DNA from: Marsupella aquatica | Taxonomy: Eukaryota > Marchantiophyta | Reading direction: 5' to 3' | NCBI GenBank assembly: GCA_973895155.1 | Contig: OZ316899.1 | Span: forward strand, 3,162,001 to 3,226,000 | Length of the DNA: 64,000 bases | Shown: one piece after another, positions 12,801 to 23,200 of the stretch | Layout of the letters: every line of letters starts with the position of its first letter | How positions within the stretch are numbered: position 1 is the stretch's first letter | Notes under the pieces: generated by a model | The model's input: the letters and a program-made list of their open reading frames with translations, nothing else | Databases searched by the model: none | Told to the model about the DNA's origin: nothing | Position numbers and translations under genes: made by a program

Positions 12801-13841
12801 ATAGATTGATTTATAATCAGTTTTCCCTGTGAACATGCAAGGCAGTGTTGTCTCAATGATGATGGATGTACTCCTTGTGGGATCCCTACTGTGTCTTTAA
12901 TAATATTATGGTACATCGTTGTTCCTGGATGGCCTAGGCGATTATGCCATCTCACTGTGAGGTTTGGGATGGCAGTTTCTGTATGTAATGCTTGTATGTA
13001 GTTATGTATAGCCCTGGGGGGTGTATTGATAATGTTTTGCGGATTTGCATCCCGCTAGGAGTTTTCTCTATGATATGGAGGACTTCACCTTGTTCAGTTC
13101 GACTGGTATAGATGTGCAAATCATTTGCTCTTATGTCCCTGAAACTGATCAAGTTTCTTGTGGCTTTGGGTGCATATATGGCTGAGGCAATTTTGATGAC
13201 TGTCCCTTGAGGGAATCGAACGGGTATAGCGACGGAGACAGGAAACAGGTAAACAGGATTTTTTTTCCTATTTTTAATATGCTGTTACTAGCAAAAATCA
13301 CTGTTACCAGGAAACATGACAATTTAAAAATGTCTCCTAAAACATGTCATTTTCAAAAAAATTTAACAATGCAACATTTTTGGCTAGCTTTGGGCGCTAC
13401 TAAAAACTGGTTGACCGAAAAAAAACTAATTTTTTCAAAAAAAATAATCTCCCATTTTCCTGTTACCAGTTTTTTTTCATGTTACCAGTTTCTGTTATTA
13501 ACACCTATTTCTTGTTTGCTGTCTTTTGTAAACACCTCGAATTGAACAGTTGCTGGGCCATTCCCTTCCTCAATATGATTTGGGCCTATAATTGTGGTTA
13601 TTTCTCTATTGGACTTGGAAATCTGGTCAAAGAATTTACGGGTCACAAGTATTGAGTGGGAGGTCCCACTGTCTACTATGTAGTTGGAGGGGTTGGAAGA
13701 ATGTTTTGACTGTATATCTAGGTGAGCAAGCTGTGTTTCAGGCATGTCCGGGTTGATTCTATATGTTTCTATGCTTTCTAGGATTTCCATGAAATTTCCT
13801 TGTGCCTCCTGATTTTGTCTGTTCATGCTCTCTTTATACAA
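9813..13841 (-). pseudogene. copia 1 pol (protease, integrase, RT, RNase H)
   Basis: Protease carries VDSGTSHS near 13,655. Integrase has the HHCC part (WHNRLGHPG, then CLAC) and the catalytic-core segments LHADVCGP and RVDNAGEF around 12.4-12.95 kb. Reverse transcriptase spans about 11.7-10.6 kb with an intact YVDD box near 10,820. RNase H spans 10.5-9.8 kb and ends with the copia signature SKENRADLFTKPLP. In-frame TGA at 9948-9950 falls where related elements have arginine, consistent with a CGA to TGA change. Other frameshifts lie near 10.55, 11.4 and 12.3 kb, and a 258-bp insertion splits the region after the protease. Confidence 0.85.
13238..13495. mobile_element. probable MITE inserted in copia 1 pol
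   Basis: A 258-bp segment without coding capacity interrupts the copia reading frame between protease and the pre-integrase region. Its ends resemble each other as inverted repeats: ACAGGAAACAGGTAAACAGG at the left and, reverse-complemented, ACAGAAACTGGTAACATG at the right. Copies of GTTACCAG also recur inside. The copia protein reads on sensibly on both sides. Exact borders and target duplication are uncertain. Confidence 0.5.
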
Positions 13842-13846
13842 CTTTA

Positions 13847-14778
13847 CTAAGTGTGTTGGGGCTCTGCATGCTTTCTATAAATGCCCTTTCGTGCCGCAGC
13901 AAAAACAATGGGGTGGAGAGAACTTATCTCTTGTGTATGTTGGGTAGCCTCTGCCTTGGTTCCACCCTTGGTCTCCCTTTCTATTCCAATTGTTGCCTTG
14001 GTAATTATCTTGGAATTCCACTCGACCTCTCCCTCTACCACTTGATCCTTGGTAGCATCCTTGTACCAGTGGGCGACCCCTGCTCCCCCTGAAGTTCCCG
14101 CGTCCGCGTCCTCTATATCTATAGGTAGACTCAACCACGTGAGTCTCTAGTTTAGGCAAAGGAGCCACGCTCCCTGGTGGTCAAGTTCTTGCATTATTTA
14201 GCACGAGGATTTGGTGCTTCTCTGCAAGCAGCATATGTGAGATCAGTTGTGAGTATCTGGTGAAATTCATATTTCAGTATTGAGAAGCAAGAACTATGTT
14301 AGTTACATGAAAAGTAGATAAAGTCTTCTCAATTTTTTCTTGGTCGTCGACAAGGTTACCACAAACAGCTAATTGTGAAGTAACGCGAAACAATTCGCTA
14401 TTGTAACTTGCAATTGTGCTGTGGTCTTGTACGTGCAGGTTTATCCAGTCGTGGTGGGCTGTGGGGAGGGAGATTGCGCGCATAAGATCAAATCTCAATT
14501 GTAGTTTGTCCCATAGAACTCTAGGATTATAATGATTTAGATACTATATCTTAAGAGGTTCGGCAAGATGATGCCTTATCAGTATTAAGGCCTGAGCCTT
14601 CTGTTGTTAGTAACGTTGTCCCTGCATCAGTCAAGATAGTGTCCTGTAGATTTTTGAAGGCAAGATGTGCTTCCACATCTAAAGACCAAGATAAATAATT
14701 TGTTCCATCAATTGCTAATGCTTGGAAGCGTAATTTCTCCATGGAATTCATGGCTAAATCCCTGTGAATACTGAGCAA
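13847..14778 (-). pseudogene. copia 1 gag with zinc knuckle
   Basis: The N-terminal frame (14778-14551) contains the copia gag opening around DGTNYLSWSLDVEAHL. The next frame (14498-14274) has the helical UBN2-type gag core. The last frame (14168-13847) is Arg/Gly-rich and ends in a CFCCGTKGH zinc knuckle, the RNA-binding part. These three frames are separated by stops or shifts. The protein would package element RNA in virus-like particles. Confidence 0.75.
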
Positions 14779-15032
14779 TTATGAATGATTTGATATTCTT
14801 TGTTATCAATAAGAAATGTGATGAAATCAATTGCCTTCTTTTATTGGCATCAAAAACTCGTCTATTAATTGATAGATTCTTTTCGGGAATCTCCCTATGG
14901 ATTATCCTAGCCTCTCCTCATTCATTCTCCCGATTGGCCCCAAAGATAGAGTCTGTGCAAAACAAATTGAAATTTGCTCACCACATCCTTCCTAAAAATT
15001 TATGTCTCCAACCAGCTCGTGCTGATAACGTG

Positions 15033-15193
15033 TTTTACTTGATATCTTCACCAACAATTCAATGCCACTTCTATTAGGAATGAGTGTATATATGAGTTAC
15101 ATATGAGGGCAGTTGGGTAACTGTCCTAACATCTAAGGGTTACTTAGAGTGTAAAGTAAAGTCCACTTGGAGTGTAATCTATATGTTATAACA
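15033..15193 (-). repeat. copia 1, 5' LTR
   Basis: The outer 55 bases match the left LTR. The inner limit is inferred from the primer-site-like motif at 15015-15032, giving about 160 bp. The inner part has no counterpart at the left end. Confidence 0.55.
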
Positions 15194-15557
15194 TATTCTA
15201 CATTCTATGTGTGTAGAATTTAGAGTGGGTTAAGGGAGCACTTCTTTGGATTGTGCAATATTCTCATGGATCCATACATTTTTTGTAGTGCATTCTTGGA
15301 GAAGCAACCAATAGTTCCACAACGGTATGCATTATTTTGCATATGGGCATTGGAGCGCATGGATAGGGTCCTTGCAAAGCATGGACCCTCATCCATTCCC
15401 ATTGATGTACCACTAGTACATTTTACCTCCTTTTTCTGATTCTCTCCACATCGGACGTCTATGTAAAACAAAATATGAAAAAACCATACTTCCGATTCTG
15501 TCGGCATCGTAACATGCCATGATAAAAGTATCAGATATCGACAATCGGACTTATATC

Positions 15558-15703
15558 GGAAAGTCCAATGCTGAAAGAATGGGAAAGTCCGATGTTAAGA
15601 GAATGGGAAACTCCGATGCTAAGAGAATGGGAAAGTCCGATGTTGGGAGAATGGGAAAGTCGGATCCTAGGAGAATGGGAAAGTTTAAAACAATGAAAAT
15701 GGG
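15558..15703 (+). repeat. 24-bp subterminal repeats, left arm
   Basis: About six copies of a unit close to AAGTCCGATGTTAAGAGAAT followed by GGGA. Since 24 is a multiple of three, the array reads as an artificial eight-residue protein repeat (RMGKSDA-like) and should not be taken for a gene. Confidence 0.8.
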
Positions 15704-16967
15704 ATACACATTGGAGCGGACGCGGGGTGCTCAGGTCACCCATCTCTTCCTTTGTATATTTACTTTCATTTTGCAACCACGAGCGAGGTGCCCATCTCCT
15801 TTGACATTTCAACTCTTCATTCCTCAACTAAGTGGTCACCCATCCCAATTGCTATTCCTCCAACATGAGCTTAACTTTGTGGTTCTTATCCCTCACAATG
15901 TACATGCAAGCTTAACACTTTTATTGTTTGACTTGGAGTGTTTAGGGATTTTATACACTTCTAAATTTATTAAGACCCATAATTTGGACCTAAGCTAGGC
16001 AGAGTCGGGAGAGGCCGACAGGCAACATGCATGCAACAATGCAGCCCCAGCCAAGCTAGAGGTAGTCAGGGTCAACGACAACACAGCCTGGGCCGGGGAA
16101 ATGAGGACGCAACGATAGTGGCAAGGGTGGAGCAAAGACGCAGCCAGTGCGCCTCGACTATGGTGACAGAGAAATGGAGGGGAGGAGAAATGGATTAGCC
16201 GACCCAACCCTCCGCAAACTATACTAAGGGTTCAAAATGTAACCGTGAGGGAAGCGACGATCGTCCAATGGGAAGACCAAAAGAAATCTCAAACGTCGGA
16301 TCTTAGGTAGTTAACCTGATTTACTTTTCTTAACCGATGACTCAAACGAGTGGTAGATTGATAAATACAAGAAAAAGAGTGGCAATGTAGTGATTATGCC
16401 ACAAAAGTGTGGCATTAGACTAAAAAATCCCAGTTTTGCTCTATCATGATAAATATTGCATGTTTGCATCGAGTGATCTATAATTACAATTACCCTCTTA
16501 CATTCCCTTGGAGCAATCAATAGAAATTTGGGGTCATTCGTGAATAGTAAAGCCCTCCTCCATCCGACTTGACATGAGATCATTATAGTTTATTAGTTAT
16601 GGAAGATTAATATTTTGGTCCTTCCAAAGCCTTGGCGTCAAGGGCAGCTCCCGATTGTCTCATCTTTCATCAACTATCTTGTTGTTGGACTTGCAACAAA
16701 GACTACATGGGAGAAATTTTGGGATCTTGGGAGGATGATAAATTTTTGATTTTGCATGTTGAGCAAATATTGCCAAAAGGGAACAATATTTTGGGGTCTT
16801 GGAAGGAGGCAAGAACAACATTCAATTAAGTCCATTTGCCTCAAGTATGAAGTCATTCAAACATGCAAGAATGATTGTATCCTCTTTTCTAGGAAGAGTA
16901 TGTCGGTGCAACTACATGCCCCATCTAACACAATAGGAATTTGTCGTTTTGCCAAAATGAAAATTTC

Positions 16968-17107
16968 CCATTCTCCCAGCATCGGACTTTCCCATTCTAC
17001 GAGCATCGGACTTTCCCATTCTCCCAGCATCGGACTTTCCCATTCTCTCAGCATCGGACTTTCCCATTCTCTCAACATCGGACTTTCCCATTTTACCATA
17101 ATCGGAT
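16968..17107 (-). repeat. 24-bp subterminal repeats, right arm
   Basis: About five and a half copies of the same 24-bp unit as the left arm, in inverse orientation (CCCATTCTCCCAGCATCGGA followed by CTTT). The inverted placement is the arrangement expected of transposase-binding sites in a CACTA element. Confidence 0.8.
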
Positions 17108-17959
17108 ATAATATCCGTTCTTATCAACTACGGAACTTTTCCGATCAATATTGAAACGCACATCATTTCCGGTACAAAAAACATTGGACATATCAATCAA
17201 ATTTTTTGTTAGGGGATCCGATGTATTTTGTAACGGATATGATCCGTTTTTTACCGCATCGAAAAGGTTCCGTTGTTAATTACATTGGAAATGAAGATAT
17301 CCAAAGCCGAGAGTATGGCATATTGCGATTTTGTGATAATGGGAATTTCCGATTCTAAAAGAATTGGATGCCGATTGTTTGCAAAAATTGAGCATCGGAA
17401 ATCAGCTAAATATGTACTAGTGTCCAGAACATCATAGGGGACCAGGGTTATGGGCAACGACCCATACACACATGTATGAGTTAGGGCACCACTTTCGCAC
17501 TTGGAGGACGGACCACATGAAGAAGAGTATGTGTAACTCAGGAGTGTTCATGTTGATAGACCCAGGTCAGTTGAGATTCCCTATTGTGGCACTGTATTGG
17601 ATATTTTAGACGTTCACTTTTGGTCATTTACTACTACTGTGTTAGAGGTGTGGTGGCCCAAATCCATCATGTCATCTCCACATAGAGCCACCATGGTGAA
17701 AGATGAGTGTGGGTTCTATCCGGTAAACACGACTTGTGTAGCACCATCCGGGACTGAGGTTAGTGACACTATAGTATTTCCTAGCCAGGTGGATCAGTGT
17801 ATTATGGTTCCGATGCACACTATGAGAGGATGGTCCATCGTCATTCCCATCTTCCCACAATGGAGGAAGGGTTTGATGGCATCAGTAATTGTAGACAATA
17901 TGGATCCATGACCATAAATTAATCATGTATTCAGTGCATGTATATATTGGTTATGGCCA

Positions 17960-18260
17960 CCTTCATGTGGGTTTGTAGCATCTGTGGGTAACGTCGTTGT
18001 ATGACTATTACGTCCTAAGGCGCAAGGTAGACCAACATATCTTCAAACTACATCATACCAGACAACCTCCTTACAATGTTAATTCCAATTTACGTTGTTT
18101 TATTGAGGCCTAAACGACGTTAATTTACCCACAACCCAGTTTGCAATTGTCCACATGACGTAAAATCTCCATAGAAAACAATGTACATTCACTTACGTCA
18201 TTTGAGGGTACATATTAAACCAAAGTCATCGTGTATTGCAACATTAGTATATCCGCGCGA
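17960..18260. repeat. ACGTT/ACGTC motif cluster, left
   Basis: Multiple ACGTC, GACGTTAA and AACGTT motifs in both orientations at irregular spacing. They match the cluster at 19,270-19,490 and are probably subterminal sites of the older CACTA remnant. Confidence 0.5.
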
Positions 18261-18348
18261 CGTTAATGACAGTGGTTACATTAATTGGCACATGCATTCA
18301 AAATGAAAAACATGAGGGAGTCTTTATTCAGATTCAGTATGATACAAA

Positions 18349-18381
18349 GGTCCTACAAAGGTCCTACAAAGGTCCTACAAA
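18349..18381 (+). repeat. 11-bp tandem repeat, three copies
   Basis: GGTCCTACAAA repeated three times without change, indicating recent slippage. Confidence 0.9.
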
Positions 18382-18466
18382 GCACATTGCATGTCCACCA
18401 CAAAGCAACTCTAACCTAGCCAAATCACTAAACTTTCTCATCCGCTGACTTCCAGGTTGTTGCTAC

Positions 18467-19027
18467 TTAAGGAGTTCCTTCACCAGACCAGTAGTACTCC
18501 TCATCTGCCTTCCTTGTTTTGTATGAATCACGCCTCTGCCTCTGGTTCCATTCTTTCCGGATGACCTCTTCCCCAACCTTTAGCCTTTCAGCCTCAACCT
18601 CAGTTGCACAACTTTCCTTGTAATCATACAAGATAATGTCAAGCTCAGTCGGAGACAACTCGCATTTGGGCAATGTAGGTAGATATGCCTCCCCATAATC
18701 TGGGTTGGGTGACTCATCCAACATCTCATCGTCACCAGGATGCAGCAAGAAGTCTCCTGAATCCAACTGTTTGTTGGCCAGAATTGAGCACTCTACCCAA
18801 CGGATAGAAATGAAATGAGCTATCTTTGCAAAGTGCTTGATCAATCCATGGTAGTCACTGAAGTGCCCAACAACTTCTTTCCACGTATAGGCCAGCAAGT
18901 AGTCTATTTTTGAGGTACACAACTTCTCAATAATGCCTCCCCGACAAAAGAACCCACGGACAGTCTTGTCCTCTTCACCAAGTGGAAGGAAGCAACAATG
19001 CACATCCTTGAAGAACTTGCGCACCAT
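18467..19027 (-). CDS. unrecognised intact ORF inside CACTA subterminal region
   Basis: An ATG-initiated frame of 186 codons with no internal stop, on the opposite strand to the surrounding CACTA remnant. The first half has a basic start (VRKFFKDVHCCFLPLG) and hydrophobic-aromatic segments. The second half is acidic, then strongly charged and basic near the end (RKEWNQRQRRDSYKTRK). No family is recognised. ACGTT motif clusters flank it on both sides, so it may be a captured gene piece or a short transposon accessory protein. It could also be one exon of a longer gene. An intact frame of this length is unusual among the decayed neighbours. Confidence 0.4.
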   Translation of the reverse strand: MVRKFFKDVHCCFLPLGEEDKTVRGFFCRGGIIEKLCTSKIDYLLAYTWKEVVGHFSDYHGLIKHFAKIAHFISIRWVECSILANKQLDSGDFLLHPGDDEMLDESPNPDYGEAYLPTLPKCELSPTELDIILYDYKESCATEVEAERLKVGEEVIRKEWNQRQRRDSYKTRKADEEYYWSGEGTP

Positions 19028-19269
19028 GATTGAACACTGAGTCTAACCCATGCTGCAATTTCTCTGTACTCAGGAAGAGTGCATTCTCCAAAAATCACAA
19101 ATGCAAGCCTACTTTGGTCTCAGCAGTCTTAAACCAAAATCCTCTCATAGAAAACCCAAGCTATACTCGAGTCAGCATGGACTACTCCTCATTCAAGTCA
19201 TCCAGACCAATGTACTTAATGTCTAACATGGCTTGGTTCACTAAAATGTCCTACAGAGCAACGTCACCT

Positions 19270-19490
19270 TTTTTATGACTCCCTCTACAACGTAAATATT
19301 AACGCCGTTATACCCTACACACATTATGTCCTCTTCTATGTCATTAATAACAAACGACGCTCAAAACAACGTTCATGAAAGCTCATCCAACAACGTTACT
19401 TTTAACAGTGTTTCAAACAACGTTAAGTGGGGGCAATCGGTGCTTAGATTTCTACGACGTCTTAGTTACGTCGGATGTAGCTGTAAATGT
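19270..19490. repeat. ACGTT/ACGTC motif cluster, right
   Basis: At least six AACGTT or ACGTC motifs precede the CACTA-type terminus at 19,570. They mirror the cluster at 17,960-18,260. Confidence 0.5.
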
Positions 19491-19570
19491 AGTCATGGCA
19501 GTTGTTAATTATATTAATGATGATTATCATGAGGTATTGTTAGCATCCGACGCAACAAAATCTAGTAGTG

Positions 19571-20239
19571 TTCCTAGAATAAAGAAAGAACAACTTCCAG
19601 ATGAAATCATCTTCCAAAAGCCCAAACCTCAATAATAGGAAAGACTCCTTCACGGAGATGACATTATTTGTTGGAACATCCACAACAACATCACCCGTCT
19701 TCTTTCTCTCGATCACAACCTTTGATTCCAGAGAAGACATGCCGATAGTTTTGAGTATGACAATCTACAACAAACCTCATTCGTAAGATATGTCGTGCTC
19801 TTAGTTCCAAATATACATATGGGAAAACGTTTGCATCTAGGGATTTGGCTAAACGTCTTTATTTATTAAATGACCCATCTGCCCATTACCTGACTGTTAT
19901 TTTGTCTTATATGCAACTATTTTAGGAAAGGTAAAGCTAGCAAAACTGCTAGCTCAAACAACCACATCAAATGGTACAAAAACATATGAAACACCCTCCA
20001 CGACCTAGCATAATTAACGACCAATTTTTAGCTAGTAATGTCACTAGCAAAAATAGTTTCTCAAATATGTACATTATGACCATTTATATCCGTTGGAATT
20101 GGTCAACGGGTACCGAGATGTCAACTGTACGGTGGAGTAAAGGACACCTATCTCTATGTTATTTGATACTTTTGATTTGGTCCTGAGTTTGGTTGATTGT
20201 ATTTTTGGAAGTACATGTATCCGTGACGGTGTCTAAAAA
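19571..20239. other. no gene recognised, possible exon fragment
   Basis: A minus-strand open segment (19,740-19,571) contains VVIERKKTGDVVVDVP and FLLLRFGLLEDDF and ends exactly at the CACTA terminus. The CACTA may therefore have inserted in an unrecognised gene. The rest shows nothing. Confidence 0.3.
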
Positions 20240-23200
20240 ATGATTGTGATGCGCATCATACAGAATATTTGTATCTCTTTTTGCAACCGGGTCTTGCATT
20301 CAAGTGAAAGCAACAGAGGCGGGTACAATTTTGTCCTTGACTGGACGATTGATTCTCAGGTTTTGAGGGTTTCTATTCATTCTCGAAGCATCTCGCCCTC
20401 CTTGTTGAAGTTGTTTATACCCTTATCATGTTACGGGCCTGATGATGGAGCCATTGTCTTCACCCAAGAGCTTCTTATCAATAGGATTGTTCAAGTCAGT
20501 TGAGTCAAGCCAAAGGGAGACAAGGTCTATTGCAAACAAGAAGGCGCTCGAGGCGGGTTTGAAAACACCAAAGAGACCAAAGATGGTGAACCAAGTAGAT
20601 GTTGTGAATCTGACATTTCAACCAGGCGCTTTGGAACCCTATTCTGTTGTCATCAATTGACATCTTTTCCTTTTTGGAGTTGATGAATTTGGATTCCCCC
20701 TCGCTCCTCCAAGGATTCCGCTTTGTAGAATGCAAAATATGCAGATCGTTCGGTCCTTGCAGACAAACTTGACTGCAATTGAGACTCTCAAGACTGAATT
20801 CCAGACGCAGGGATACATTGAAGATGCTCCTTGATTTTACGTACAGATGACGGACAAAGAGGGCCAAGTCCAGATGTGCAATGATGTAATTCGGGAGTCG
20901 TGGGATGACATGTGGACTCTTCAAAACAATGAATTTGAGAGGGAATATGATTCTCATGAGGCTTTCAAAGTTTTGAATGACAAAATGTTCTGTGTTTTTT
21001 ATGGAAACCATCGTCTCTACTCGTGGATGAAGCTTGTAGAAGAGAATCCACATGATCTCAAGTACCATCCTTGAGTTGTTTGTCAAATTTTCAAGGGTGA
21101 CAAGAACTCATTCGTGCAGATTGAGTCGGCCATGCATGCGTTGAATAGGTTTGTTTTGATTCCCTCAAGCACTCAATTGAAAGATAACTTCTTGTTGTTC
21201 CTCTTGTTAGCGATCTCGCTGACCTGTTTCTTTGATTCAGGTTGATTCAATGTCACATTGAGAATTTGTGGGTGCTTGAAGCTAAGCGTGTCCAGAAGGT
21301 GCTCAACAATGAATTTTCTATATACAAAGACATCATTGATGCAGACAACTATAAACTTTTCCAGCAGAAGATGGTGAATATCAGGAAACTGGCTTGGTAT
21401 TCAAAGAACATGACACTCAATGCCTGCATGTACATCCTATCTGTTGCTAGTATTGCAGCGCAGACTGAAGATTTGAAGAAGAAGTTCCGGCTGAAAGAAG
21501 CGCAAGGAGAACCGCTTTCTAAAGTTGCGCAAGACATGGCTATGAGAGACATGATGAAGGAACAACTAGCAGATTGGAATGTGAAGGTGCCAAAGATTGG
21601 ACCTCTTATGAATCCTGAGTTTGGTGACTTTTTCCAAAAGTGTGTTGAGGTGCACAACTATTGCGAACACGAGAGGAAGGAGGCCCAACGAACAGACGAC
21701 AAAGGAAGGGGGAATGTGTCGTGTGGTCTCGATTGTGCGGTTTACTGGTGTCTCTTCAGACACCCCAGCTTAGATGTGTACTCCTCAAGGCACAATGCAG
21801 ACCTGAGCTTTGCAAGAAGTACTTCCACCCCGGTCAATTCTCTGACAGCGAAATGAAACTTTGGCTTCATCGATGGGCTGTATGGGAGCAGGTAGAGTCA
21901 TTTTTTCTTCACTTATCTCTGAGATTATTTCAGAGTTGATCCCGACTGTTCACATGCGAGGATCCTTACTTCATTTGAGAAGACAAAGCCATTGCTGATC
22001 CTTGACATAGAGGACTTTGAAGATTTCCAAAGAGAGTGAAAACTTGTTTTTTCAAGCAGATTTGGCCACCAAAGTCGGGTGAGAAGATTGACATCTTACT
22101 TTTTTGGAGGAGGCAAAGAGAGATACATATCATTTTTTTGTGGATAGAGAAGTTGTTGACAAAACTTATTGGTGGTCCTATCCTGCTTGCTTCTCGCCTT
22201 GGATAGCAGGGGTGAAAGAGGATCCAACCTCTGTTAAATATGGAGAGTACTCAATGTATCCACGTGAGGGAGTGGAGGCTCTGAGGAAGATGAGTGAGTG
22301 GGAAATCCTCCATTGTCCATGGTAATTAGAATCAGAAAAATGGGCAGTGACATTTGACACTACAGAGGAGGCAGCCTTTCATATGATAAATTGTGGCTTG
22401 ATACCCAAGTCTTACATTATAGAGTCCAAATTAGCTCCTGCAGAAGCAAAGGTTGGCGGATGTGAGGCAATGGAGAAAGTTGTTCTTGGTGTGGCTGCCA
22501 TCATCGACCAGAGTCGGTCGAGTAGACCTTGGAAGGTGCCGGTGAAGGACTCATCTAAAGATGGGTCAATCTTGTCTGGCAAGCAAAGTAAGTCCTTTTC
22601 TCCTCTCATTTTCATACTACACTTAGAGTAATTTTGTCTGAGTGACCTGTCTGACATGAAGATGTTTTTCGGAGAAAAGAAAGGCAGCAGCCTCTGGGAG
22701 TTTGAAGAGTGGGGCGGATGATGGCCAAGAACCCAAGTCTCCTGATGTTGAGGTCACAACAAAATCTACTGTAGACCTTGGTTCAATCAAGCATTTAAAG
22801 AGGAAGCGCAATGTGCAAATTCTCTCTAACTCTGATGAGGAGGAAGCATCCGCCGCTCAAGGAGTAGCACTAATATGCGAGCTTAAGAAGGACGATGAGA
22901 GAGATTTCTTGGCAAAAAGCAATCTGACCAAAACTACAAACTCAATTAGCCAGAGGAAAGTAAGACCTCCCTAGATGGGCGATGCAGATCAGTGGTTGTC
23001 TGCGATGAGCAAATTGAGCAAACGCCCAAATCCAGTGATAATCAACGGCAAACCATACTTTGGGATTGGTGCTCACTTGGGTTTCATTTTCCTTCCCACG
23101 GGTCATAGAACGAGTGTCACAGACCGGGAGGTCCCCAAGTGGAATGTTTGGAGTGGGAAATTACCATATTATTTCTTTGGAGTCATGCACTTGATGCTTG

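Larger units (their letters stand above)
9461..15193 (-). mobile_element. Ty1/copia retrotransposon 1, broken
   Basis: The copia order gag, zinc knuckle, protease, integrase, reverse transcriptase and RNase H reads from right to left. It is bounded by similar end sequences (9462-9516 and 15139-15193, 3 differences in 55). A polypurine tract (minus-strand GAACCAAGGGGGAG, 9517-9530) lies just inside the left end. The motif CACGTTATCAGCACGAGC (minus, 15015-15032) lies where a primer-binding site is expected. The right LTR therefore seems to be about 160 bp, whereas the left copy stops after 56 bp against a foreign reading frame and looks truncated. No clear target duplication is visible. Gag and pol carry several stops and frameshifts, so the element is dead. 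Confidence 0.85.
15411..17422. mobile_element. non-autonomous CACTA element, 2.0 kb
   Basis: Left end CACTAGTACATTTTA and right end TAAATATGTACTAGTG form inverted repeats with the CACTA signature. The flanking triplets are TAC and TCC, a probable 3-bp target duplication with one change. The element splits an older DUF4216 coding region, and no transposase is encoded inside. Inverted arrays of a 24-bp motif lie near both ends. It would have depended on transposase supplied in trans. Confidence 0.7.
15251..17911 (+). pseudogene. CACTA TNPD C-terminal fragment with DUF4216, split by an insertion
   Basis: Plus-strand coding pieces 15251-15410 and 17426-17911 belong together and are separated by a 2.0 kb non-autonomous CACTA. 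The joined part has a segment like the region preceding DUF4216 (YELGHHFRTW, then CNSGVFM). After a frameshift near 17,600 comes DUF4216 itself (VHFWSFTTTVLEVWW, DECGFYPVNTT, VFPSQVDQC). DUF4216 is found in plant CACTA transposase proteins; its function is unknown. The 5' transposase part is absent, probably removed or displaced by the copia element that ends at 15,193. The same domain occurs in the large CACTA at 49.8-50.6 kb, but the two sequences are clearly different lineages. Confidence 0.65.
15194..19570 (+). mobile_element. 3' part of an old autonomous CACTA element
   Basis: The DUF4216 fragment is followed by clusters of ACGTT/ACGTC motifs and then by a CACTA-type terminus: the plus strand ends in AAAATCTAGTAGTG at 19,570, which is CACTACTAGATTTT on the other strand. 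This orders the remnant as coding 3' end, subterminal region, right terminus. The left terminus was not found. The element is interrupted by the 2.0 kb CACTA at 15,411-17,422 and cut on the left by copia 1. Confidence 0.55.

Noticed and set aside
15519-15998. Open frame encoding repeated RMGKSDA-like octapeptides
   Set aside because: It is the translation of the 24-bp subterminal DNA repeat of a non-autonomous CACTA; the inverse array at 16.97-17.1 kb gives the same effect on the other strand.
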